Position numbers and translations under genes: made by a program. The notes below the pieces were generated by a model. It worked only from the letters and a program-made list of their open reading frames with translations, did no database searches and was not told the origin of the DNA. From Actinomycetota bacterium (lineage in GTDB: Bacteria > Actinomycetota > Actinomycetes > Nanopelagicales > Nanopelagicaceae), in assembly GCA_947503395.1 (NCBI GenBank), contig CANNDP010000021.1, forward strand, positions 1-12,873: a stretch of 12,873 nucleotides of DNA. Direction: 5' to 3'. Shown one piece after another: positions 5,938-12,873 of the stretch. Position 1 is the first letter of the stretch; each line of letters starts with the position of its first letter.

Positions 5938-8019
5938 ATGGCGCGGGCAGTTACATCAACGCCTAGAGCTAATCGGGCCTTTGAAGTCATCAGTGATTTT
6001 AAGCCAGCTGGAGATCAACCAGATGCCATTGCAGAGCTGACTCGCAGAATTAATAGCGGTGAGAGCGATGTGGTCTTACTCGGAGCTACTGGAACTGGAA
6101 AGTCTGCAACCACTGCCTGGCTAATTGAGGCAGTTCAGCGTCCAACCCTAGTTCTTGCGCCAAATAAAACTCTTGCAGCTCAACTTGCAAATGAGTTTAA
6201 AGAGCTGATGCCAAACAATGCTATTGAATACTTTGTCTCTTATTATGACTATTACCAACCCGAGGCCTATGTCCCGCAGACTGATACCTTCATAGAGAAA
6301 GACTCCTCAGTTAATTCTGAAGTTGAGCGTCTTCGTTACTCGGCCACATACTCACTTTTAACCAGGCGCGATGTAATAGTTGTTGCCTCGGTCTCATGCA
6401 TATACGGCCTTGGTACCCCGCAGGAATATATCGATCGAATGATCACTCTAGCTGTGGGAGATAAAATCGATAGAAACGTTTTACTTAGACGTTTTGTTGA
6501 TATCCAGTACAAGCGAAACGATATGGCCTTTGAGAGGGGAACTTTCAGAGTTCGTGGTGATACCGTTGAAATAATTCCAGTCTATGAAGAGCTCGCTACC
6601 AGAATTGAATTCTTTGGCGATGAAATTGAACGCTTAACAACTCTACATCCACTAACTGGTGAAATTGTCAGTGATGTTAAAGAAGTATTCATATTTCCAG
6701 CTACTCATTACTCAGCAGGACCTGAGACGATGAAGCGAGCCATTGCCAATATTGAAGCAGAGCTAGATGTTCGCCTTAAAGAGTTAGAGAAGGCTAATAA
6801 GCTACTTGAGGCCCAGCGGCTTAGAATGCGAACCACATTTGATATTGAAATGATGCTGCAGCTTGGCTTCTGTTCTGGAATTGAGAATTACTCAAGGCAT
6901 ATAGATTTTCGAGAGCCAGGCTCTGCCCCTAACTGTCTACTTGATTACTTTCCAGAGGACTTCCTATGCGTCATTGATGAATCTCATATCACTGTCCCAC
7001 AAATTGGGGCGATGTATGAAGGCGATGCATCAAGAAAAAGAACGCTTGTGGAGCATGGCTTTCGCCTGCCAAGCGCTCTTGATAACCGTCCTTTAAAGTT
7101 CGCAGAATTTCTAGAGCGCACCCCACAGAAGGTTTATCTCTCAGCAACTCCTGGCCCCTATGAGATGGAGAAAACAGGGGGAGTATTTGTTGAGCAGGTC
7201 ATTAGACCAACAGGACTTGTTGATCCCAAGATCGTTCTAAAACCAATAAAGAATCAAATCGATGATCTAATGTCAGAAATTAAGATAAGAGCTGATAAGA
7301 ATGAGCGGGTCTTAGTTACAACTCTGACCAAGAAGATGGCAGAGGATTTAACTGATTTCTTTACAGATGCCGGAATCCGGGTTCGATATTTGCACTCAGA
7401 GGTTGATACTTTAAGAAGAGTGGAACTGCTTAGAGAATTAAGGCTTGGTGAATACGATGTTCTAATCGGAATCAACTTGCTACGCGAAGGTCTAGATCTT
7501 CCTGAAGTATCACTTGTTGCAATTCTCGATGCCGATAAAGAGGGATTCCTGCGCTCAACTCGCTCGCTAATTCAAACTATTGGACGTGCTGCCCGAAATG
7601 TTTCAGGCGAAGTTCATATGTATGCCGACAAGATCACTGATTCCATGACTAGAGCAATTGATGAAACCAATCGAAGAAGAGCTAAGCAGGTGTCCTATAA
7701 CCTTGCAGCAGGGCTTGATCCTCAGCCGCTTCGCAAGAAGATTGCAGATATCACCGATTTAATCGCCGAAGAGAGCGATGACACCAACGCTTTGCTGGCT
7801 GGAAATAAGAAGCGCGGGATGAGTCAGACTCCAGTTGGCGTGCATGCCAAATCACTCGTAGCCTTACCGCTTGCTGAGCTATTGGGACTAATTGATTCTC
7901 TAACCGAGCAGATGAGAAATGCTGCATCTGAACTGCAATTTGAACTTGCAGCTCGTCTGCGAGACGAGATAAAAGAATTAAAGAGGGAGCTTCGAGGGAT
8001 GCAGGAAGGAGGCATGTGA
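5938..8019 (+). CDS. uvrB: Excinuclease ABC subunit B (damage-verifying helicase)
   Basis: UvrB of 693 residues is loaded onto DNA by UvrA, checks the lesion with a beta-hairpin and recruits UvrC. Motifs in order are the Walker A GATGTGKS (49-56), the beta-hairpin start YYDYYQPEAY (102-111) with all the tyrosines, the DESH helicase box (347-350), YLSATPGPYE, the INLLREGLDLPE segment, the QTIGRAARN motif VI, and a C-terminal UVR domain (about 645-690, ELQFELAARLRDEIKEL) that binds the matching coiled segment of UvrC. Length and motif set are normal. Translation is probably coupled to coaE (gap of 1 nt) and to uvrA (1-nt overlap). No LexA-type operator was found in front of the gene or operon. 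Confidence 0.97.
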   Translation: MARAVTSTPRANRAFEVISDFKPAGDQPDAIAELTRRINSGESDVVLLGATGTGKSATTAWLIEAVQRPTLVLAPNKTLAAQLANEFKELMPNNAIEYFVSYYDYYQPEAYVPQTDTFIEKDSSVNSEVERLRYSATYSLLTRRDVIVVASVSCIYGLGTPQEYIDRMITLAVGDKIDRNVLLRRFVDIQYKRNDMAFERGTFRVRGDTVEIIPVYEELATRIEFFGDEIERLTTLHPLTGEIVSDVKEVFIFPATHYSAGPETMKRAIANIEAELDVRLKELEKANKLLEAQRLRMRTTFDIEMMLQLGFCSGIENYSRHIDFREPGSAPNCLLDYFPEDFLCVIDESHITVPQIGAMYEGDASRKRTLVEHGFRLPSALDNRPLKFAEFLERTPQKVYLSATPGPYEMEKTGGVFVEQVIRPTGLVDPKIVLKPIKNQIDDLMSEIKIRADKNERVLVTTLTKKMAEDLTDFFTDAGIRVRYLHSEVDTLRRVELLRELRLGEYDVLIGINLLREGLDLPEVSLVAILDADKEGFLRSTRSLIQTIGRAARNVSGEVHMYADKITDSMTRAIDETNRRRAKQVSYNLAAGLDPQPLRKKIADITDLIAEESDDTNALLAGNKKRGMSQTPVGVHAKSLVALPLAELLGLIDSLTEQMRNAASELQFELAARLRDEIKELKRELRGMQEGGM
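8006..8012 (+). promoter_or_regulatory. Shine-Dalgarno of uvrA, decides its start
   Basis: AAGGAGG lies inside the 3' end of uvrB. It is 6 nt from the ATG at 8019 but only 3 nt from an in-frame GTG at 8016, so ATG at 8019 is the likely start. It is the strongest ribosome site in the window. Confidence 0.75.
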
Positions 8020-10856
8020 TGAGCGCAGATCGTTTAATAGTCCGTGGTGCAAGAGAACATAATCTAAAGAATGTCTCCCTTGATCTTCCAAGAAATGCCA
8101 TGATTGTTTTTACCGGGCTATCTGGATCTGGTAAATCATCACTTGCCTTTGACACAATATTTGCTGAAGGTCAGAGGCGCTATGTCGAGTCCCTTTCTGC
8201 CTATGCGCGCCAATTTCTAGGACAGATGGATAAGCCAGATGTTGACTTCATTGAGGGGCTATCTCCAGCTGTATCTATTGATCAAAAATCAACTAATCGA
8301 AATCCAAGATCGACAGTTGGAACTATTACTGAGGTCTACGACTATCTTCGTCTTCTCTTCGCCAGAGCAGGAAAGCCACATTGCCCAAAATGTGGAAAAG
8401 AGATTGCAAAGCAGACTCCGCAAAATATTGTCGATCAAATCCTCGAGCTTCCGGCAGAGACTAAGTTTCAAGTGTTAGCACCAGTTATTAGGGCGCGAAA
8501 GGGAGAGTTCGTAGATCTTTTCAAAGATTTCATTGCTCAGGGATATTCAAGAGTCAGAGTTGATGGAACTACAGTTGCCTTAACTGAGGCTCCAAAACTA
8601 AAGAAACAAGAGAAACACACGATTGAAGTAGTAATTGATCGTTTGACTGCAAAGCCAGAGGGAAGGCAGCGTCTAACTGATTCAATTGAGACAGCTTTAA
8701 AGCTAGCCAATGGTCTTGTTACTCTAGATTTTGTTGATGCAAAAGGCGCAGATAAAGAGCGAACTTATAGTGAGCTCTTAGCTTGCCATGATTGTGGACT
8801 TTCATTCCAGGAGATGGAGCCAAGATCGTTTTCCTTTAATTCACCATTTGGGGCCTGCGCTGAGTGCACTGGCATAGGTTCAAAACTTGAAGTTGATGAA
8901 GGGCTAGTGATTCCAGATGATTCAATTTCAATAAATGATGGCGCAATTGCTCCTTGGTCAGGTGGGCAGTCTTCTGACTACTTTATAAATCTCTTGGAGG
9001 CTCTAGCTGCTGATGTTAAGTTCTCCCTAAATACCCCCTGGAGCAAACTCTCTGTTAAAGCTAAAGATGCAATTTTAAATGGCTATGAATATGAAGTTCA
9101 TGTTAAGTACAAGAATCGCTATGGCCGAGTAAGAAATTACTCCACCGGATTTGAAGGAGTCATTCCTTTTGTTCATCGCAGGCACTCAGAGACTGATAGC
9201 GATTACAGCAGAGAGAGATTTGAAGCCTATATGCGCCAAGTCCCATGTCCTGCCTGTAAGGGTTCTCGTCTAAAGCCAGAGGTATTGGCCGTTACCTTAG
9301 GTAGCAAAAACATTGCAGAGATATGCGAGCTTTCAATTGAGGATTGTGCGAAGTTTTTAAAGGGTTTAAAACTTGCATCGCGTGAGGCGAAAATCGCTGA
9401 GCGCGTAATGAAGGAAGTACATGCTCGACTTGGGTTTTTACTTGACGTTGGACTCGAATACTTGACTCTTGCAAGACCTGCAGCGACGCTCTCTGGAGGT
9501 GAGGCGCAGCGAATTCGCCTTGCAACTCAGATTGGTTCAGGTTTAGTTGGAGTTCTCTATGTTCTAGATGAACCAAGTATCGGTCTTCATCAGAGAGATA
9601 ATAAGCGCCTGATAGAGACTCTGACACATCTTAGAGACCTAGGAAATACCTTAATTGTCGTTGAACACGATGAAGAGACGATTAGAACTGCAGATTGGAT
9701 CGTTGATATTGGTCCAGGTGCGGGAGAGCATGGCGGAGAGATAGTTGTATCAGGGGATTACCAAGCTCTGATTGATTCAAAGAAGTCAATCACTGGCGCC
9801 TATATTTCCGGTCGATCAAAGATTGATATTCCTAAGAAGCGACGAGCGATTAACGCTAAGCGAGTTCTGACCATCAAGGAAGCGAAAGAGAATAACTTAA
9901 GAAATGTTGATGTAACTATCCCGCTTGGAGTATTCGTTGCTGTTACAGGAGTCAGCGGCTCTGGAAAATCCACCCTGGTAAACGACATTCTCTATTCCGT
10001 GCTTGCAAATAAGTTAAATGGAGCTCGAATAGTTCCTGGTCGCCATAGAAGTATTACTGGTATCGATCAACTCGATAAAGTCGTTCACGTAGATCAATCA
10101 CCAATTGGTAGAACTCCGCGCTCAAACCCTGCTACCTACACTGGAGTCTTTGACAAGATTCGTGCGCTATTTTCGGAAACAAGTGAAGCAAAAGTGCGTG
10201 GCTATCAACAGGGGCGCTTCTCATTTAATGTTAAAGGTGGAAGATGTGAGAACTGCTCTGGTGATGGAACTATCACAATCGAGATGAACTTTTTACCTGA
10301 TGTTTATGTGCCCTGCGAAGTCTGCCATGGGGCAAGATATAACAGAGAGACTTTAGAGGTTCATTACAAGGGCAAGACAATTGCTGAAGTTCTTGATATG
10401 CCGATTGAGAAGGCTCAAGATTTCTTTGAATCAATTCCTGCTATTCATCGCTATCTAAAGACGCTCTGTGATGTGGGCCTTGGCTATGTTCGACTTGGTC
10501 AATCCGCGCCAACTCTTTCGGGAGGAGAGGCGCAGAGAGTAAAGCTTTCAACAGAGCTACAACGCAGATCAACGGGGCGAACAATATATGTACTTGATGA
10601 GCCAACTACTGGACTTCACTTTGAAGATGTAAGGAAACTTCTTGGCGTGCTTCAAAGACTTGTTGATACTGGAAATACTGTTGTTGTTATTGAACATAAT
10701 ATGGATGTCATTAAGTGCGCAGATTGGATTATTGACCTAGGACCAGAGGGCGGATCTGGGGGAGGAAGCATCGTTGCTGAAGGAGTTCCAGAGGCAATTG
10801 CAAAGGTTTCTGCCAGCTATACCGGAAAGTTCCTCCGCGAAACACTAAAGAAGTAG
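8019..10856 (+). CDS. uvrA: Excinuclease ABC subunit A (damage-recognising ATPase)
   Basis: UvrA of 945 residues is a dimeric double ABC ATPase that scans DNA for distortion and loads UvrB. The first ATPase has Walker A GLSGSGKS (33-40) and signature LSGGEAQR from residue 491 with VLDEPSIGLH after it. The second has GVSGSGKS (644-651), LSGGEAQ (833-839) and VLDEPTTGLH. Cys pairs are present at 122/125, 256/259, 280/283, 410/413, 743/746 and 766/769. The 256-283 and 743-769 sets correspond to the known zinc modules, the second being the DNA-binding zinc finger; the 122/125 and 410/413 pairs may bind a further zinc ion. Length is normal and no domain is missing. The stop of uvrB and the start of uvrA overlap as TGATG, indicating translational coupling. 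Confidence 0.97.
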   Translation: MSADRLIVRGAREHNLKNVSLDLPRNAMIVFTGLSGSGKSSLAFDTIFAEGQRRYVESLSAYARQFLGQMDKPDVDFIEGLSPAVSIDQKSTNRNPRSTVGTITEVYDYLRLLFARAGKPHCPKCGKEIAKQTPQNIVDQILELPAETKFQVLAPVIRARKGEFVDLFKDFIAQGYSRVRVDGTTVALTEAPKLKKQEKHTIEVVIDRLTAKPEGRQRLTDSIETALKLANGLVTLDFVDAKGADKERTYSELLACHDCGLSFQEMEPRSFSFNSPFGACAECTGIGSKLEVDEGLVIPDDSISINDGAIAPWSGGQSSDYFINLLEALAADVKFSLNTPWSKLSVKAKDAILNGYEYEVHVKYKNRYGRVRNYSTGFEGVIPFVHRRHSETDSDYSRERFEAYMRQVPCPACKGSRLKPEVLAVTLGSKNIAEICELSIEDCAKFLKGLKLASREAKIAERVMKEVHARLGFLLDVGLEYLTLARPAATLSGGEAQRIRLATQIGSGLVGVLYVLDEPSIGLHQRDNKRLIETLTHLRDLGNTLIVVEHDEETIRTADWIVDIGPGAGEHGGEIVVSGDYQALIDSKKSITGAYISGRSKIDIPKKRRAINAKRVLTIKEAKENNLRNVDVTIPLGVFVAVTGVSGSGKSTLVNDILYSVLANKLNGARIVPGRHRSITGIDQLDKVVHVDQSPIGRTPRSNPATYTGVFDKIRALFSETSEAKVRGYQQGRFSFNVKGGRCENCSGDGTITIEMNFLPDVYVPCEVCHGARYNRETLEVHYKGKTIAEVLDMPIEKAQDFFESIPAIHRYLKTLCDVGLGYVRLGQSAPTLSGGEAQRVKLSTELQRRSTGRTIYVLDEPTTGLHFEDVRKLLGVLQRLVDTGNTVVVIEHNMDVIKCADWIIDLGPEGGSGGGSIVAEGVPEAIAKVSASYTGKFLRETLKK

Positions 10857-10858
10857 CT

Positions 10859-12772
10859 ATGGCAGATCCTGCTTCATACCGTCCAGAAAGTGTTCCCGAT
10901 GAACCTGGGGTCTATCGCTTCTTTAATGAAAAAGATGAAGTTATCTATGTAGGAAAGGCGAGATCGCTAAAGAATCGGATTAACTCCTACTTTCAAAAAA
11001 ATGTTGGCGAGAAAACTTATCGAATGATTCATTCCGCTAATAGAGTTGATTGGACGCTAGTAAGAAGCGAGGTCGAGGCGCTTCAATTGGAATTTACCTG
11101 GATTAAAGAAGATAACCCTGCCTTTAATGTGCAATTTAAAGATGATAAGAGCTATCCATATCTAGCTCTGACAATGGATGAGAAATATCCACGTCTACTC
11201 ATAACTAGGAGAGCAAAACAGAAAAGTGTCACCTACTTTGGCCCCTTCACCCATGCCTGGGCCCTTCGTTCAACATTTGATGTTCTCCTAAAGCTCTTTC
11301 CAGTTAGATCATGTTCAAATAGCAACTTTGAAAGAGCTCAGCGAGCTAAGCGTCCCTGCCTACTAGGAGATATCGGAAAATGCGCCGCTCCATGTGTGGA
11401 TCGAATTACCGAAAGTGATCACCGAATACTTGCACAGCGCCTAGGCGAATTCATCTCTGATGGTTCAGCAGATATTACTCAAGCCCTGCGAGATCAGATG
11501 GCTGAGGCTGCAAGAGCAGAGGAGTTTGAAAGAGCCGGAAAATTGCGAGACCAACTAGAGGCGCTAGAGCGGGCAAGTGAATCAACAGATAGCGCTCTAT
11601 CCGACTCCATATTCTCTGACTTCATTGCAATTCACCAAGATATTACCCACGCTGCAATCTCGATCTTTAGAGTGAGAGCCGGACGCGTCATAAGCTCGCG
11701 CTCTTGGATGATTGATTTAGCAAACCTGCCGGAGGATTCCTCACTACTTGAGGCTTGTATTAATCGGGTTTATCAAGATTTTGAAATTGGCAAGGAAATA
11801 TTAGTTAATCAGGAAATCGATGGAGGCGCTCTTGCAGATTATCTATCAGAGAGAGCTGGATATAAAGTAACTATTAAGAAGCCAGAGCGTGGCGAGAAGA
11901 GTGAGATCTTGGATATGGTTAAGCGAAATGCTAACCAAGCCTTAATTCAGTTTTTAAGTAAGCGAGCAAATGATGCTGGAGTTAGCGGACGAGCGCTAGA
12001 GGATTTAGCAAGTGCACTTAATTTGGAAGAGCTGCCATTAAGAATTGAATGCTTTGACATTTCAAATATCCAAGGAACCTCGGTTGTTGCATCAATGGTC
12101 GTATTCGAAGATGGACAGGCCAAGAAAAGCGAGTATCGCCGCTTTGGAATAGATGATAAAGAGAAGTTTGACGATACAAGGGCGATGCATCATGTTATTA
12201 CTAGACGATTTAAGAGATATCTAGCAGAGAAGGATTTAGATCTATCAGAAATAGAGTTAAGTGGAGGACCGCGGCCTAAGTTTGCCTATCCGCCCCAGCT
12301 AGTAATTGTTGATGGTGGCAAGGGACAGGTTAACGCAGCTGCCAGAGCCTTTGCTGAACTTGGAATTACAGATATTGCCTTGGTAGGACTTGCTAAAAGA
12401 CTTGAAGAGATCTGGTTTGCTGATCAGAGCTATCCAGTAATTCTTGATCGACATAGCGAGGCTCTCTATTTGGTGCAGAGGATTCGCGACGAAGCCCATA
12501 GATTTGCAGTGACTTTCCACCGCTCAAAGCGCTCTAAATTAATGCTGGAATCACTTCTTGATGAAATCGATAATCTGGGAGAGGTTAGAAGGGCAGTTTT
12601 ATTGGAACACTTCGGATCTATTGCAGCTCTGAGCAAAGCAAGCCTTGAGGAGATAGCAGCTCTCCCAGGAATTGGACCTAAGAGCGCTGAAAGCATTCTC
12701 GCTGGCCTTGCTAATTCAGCGTCTGGCTACTTCGTTGATACCTCAACAGGTGAAATAATTGAGCGTTCTTGA
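10859..12772 (+). CDS. uvrC: Excinuclease ABC subunit C (dual incision nuclease)
   Basis: UvrC of 637 residues makes the 3' and 5' cuts around a lesion held by UvrB. The N-terminal GIY-YIG nuclease shows GVYRF (Tyr19), IYVGKA (Tyr30, Lys33), Arg40 and EALQLE, with Glu78 the likely metal ligand. Cys152, Cys167, Cys175 and Cys179 match the four-Cys spacing reported to hold an iron-sulfur cluster in E. coli UvrC. A UVR segment (EEFERAGKLRDQLEAL, about 222-237) contacts UvrB. The C-terminal RNase H-like nuclease has Asp400 (ECFDIS), Asp438, Asp485 (VIVDGGKGQ) and His547, and a helix-hairpin-helix (about 582-612, LPGIGPKSAESIL) ends the protein. All catalytic residues appear intact. The gene starts 2 nt after uvrA with no strong ribosome site, which suggests coupling. 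Confidence 0.97.
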   Translation: MADPASYRPESVPDEPGVYRFFNEKDEVIYVGKARSLKNRINSYFQKNVGEKTYRMIHSANRVDWTLVRSEVEALQLEFTWIKEDNPAFNVQFKDDKSYPYLALTMDEKYPRLLITRRAKQKSVTYFGPFTHAWALRSTFDVLLKLFPVRSCSNSNFERAQRAKRPCLLGDIGKCAAPCVDRITESDHRILAQRLGEFISDGSADITQALRDQMAEAARAEEFERAGKLRDQLEALERASESTDSALSDSIFSDFIAIHQDITHAAISIFRVRAGRVISSRSWMIDLANLPEDSSLLEACINRVYQDFEIGKEILVNQEIDGGALADYLSERAGYKVTIKKPERGEKSEILDMVKRNANQALIQFLSKRANDAGVSGRALEDLASALNLEELPLRIECFDISNIQGTSVVASMVVFEDGQAKKSEYRRFGIDDKEKFDDTRAMHHVITRRFKRYLAEKDLDLSEIELSGGPRPKFAYPPQLVIVDGGKGQVNAAARAFAELGITDIALVGLAKRLEEIWFADQSYPVILDRHSEALYLVQRIRDEAHRFAVTFHRSKRSKLMLESLLDEIDNLGEVRRAVLLEHFGSIAALSKASLEEIAALPGIGPKSAESILAGLANSASGYFVDTSTGEIIERS

Positions 12773-12779
12773 CACACCT

Positions 12780-12783
12780 AGGA
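12780..12783 (+). promoter_or_regulatory. Weak Shine-Dalgarno of rapZ
   Basis: AGGA lies 10 nt before the ATG at 12794. The overlapping TAGGAT (12779-12784) also resembles a -10 element 9 nt from the ATG, so a secondary promoter cannot be excluded. No terminator lies in the 21-nt gap after uvrC. Confidence 0.4.
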
Positions 12784-12793
12784 TGATGTAGAC

Positions 12794-12873
12794 ATGGGAC
12801 GCGAGATAGTAGTTATAACCGGAATGAGCGGGGCAGGTCGCTCAACTGTGGCTCATGCTATGGAAGATCATGG
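12794..12873 (+). CDS. rapZ: RapZ/YvcJ-family P-loop nucleotide-binding protein, 5' end only
   Basis: Only the first 26 codons are in the window; the gene runs off its right edge and is not broken. The peptide starts MGREIVVITGMSGAGRST, with the P-loop GMSGAGRS at residues 10-17, followed by VAHAMEDHG. This is the RapZ/YvcJ N-terminus (GxSGAG[KR]S then ALED). The family is a GTP/ATP-binding protein; in E. coli RapZ is an RNA-binding adaptor that controls the glucosamine-6-phosphate synthase mRNA through small RNAs, while the role in actinobacteria is less clear. Its position after uvrC matches the actinobacterial order uvrC-rapZ-yvcK-whiA, so yvcK and whiA are predicted just downstream. Confidence 0.85.
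   Translation, partial: MGREIVVITGMSGAGRSTVAHAMEDH

Noticed and set aside
7751..8155. 134-codon minus-strand reading frame across the uvrB-uvrA junction
   Set aside because: It overlaps two intact conserved genes and contains no recognisable domain.
12769..12794. TTGACA at the end of uvrC as the -35 of a rapZ promoter
   Set aside because: No TANNNT element falls at 16-19 nt; the TAGGAT nearby is only 4 nt away. It also coincides with the uvrC stop codon region.
1..12873. CRISPR array, insertion sequence, attachment site, tRNA or rRNA gene
   Set aside because: No spaced repeats, transposase, terminal inverted repeats or recognisable structural RNA sequence were seen on either strand.

Overview
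This window reads as chromosomal backbone of a streamlined, low-GC actinobacterium. The gene order (branched-chain amino-acid ABC ATPase, thioesterase, polA, rpsA, coaE, uvrB, uvrA, uvrC, rapZ) is an actinobacterial arrangement. RpsA has four S1 domains and the actinobacterial-type C-terminal tail, and the DNA polymerase I has a degenerate proofreading domain and a Tyr in its O-helix, as in mycobacteria. Base composition looks low for the phylum (about low-to-mid 40s % GC by eye), AGA is common for Arg outside rpsA, and spacers are very short. A freshwater acI/Nanopelagicales-type organism fits best, but that is an inference from style and not a proven assignment.

Layout. Bases 15-743 encode a LivF-type ATPase, presumably the last gene of an upstream liv operon. 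It abuts, tail to tail and with no gap, a minus-strand hotdog thioesterase of the YdiI/MenI type (744-1148). A 39-bp divergent spacer (1149-1187) carries back-to-back -10 elements that place both the thioesterase and polA (1188-3743) on nearly leaderless transcripts. The 168-bp gap 3744-3911 holds a good promoter and a roughly 125-nt leader before rpsA (3912-5258, TTG start). This leader can be folded by hand so that the rpsA ribosome binding site is paired. A strong intrinsic terminator (5278-5313) closes the rpsA unit.

Bases 5331-12873 form one tightly packed plus-strand operon: coaE, uvrB, uvrA, uvrC and the first 80 bases of rapZ. Spacers are 1, -1, 2 and 21 nt. The three Uvr proteins form the complete nucleotide excision repair incision machinery: UvrA finds damage, UvrB verifies it, and UvrC cuts both sides. 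PolA then fills the gap, so repair incision and resynthesis are encoded almost side by side, separated only by rpsA and coaE.

I see no mobile element, CRISPR array, prophage, tRNA or rRNA. I found no convincing undescribed system. The parts most worth a second look are the structured rpsA leader and the very compact, apparently leaderless promoters.
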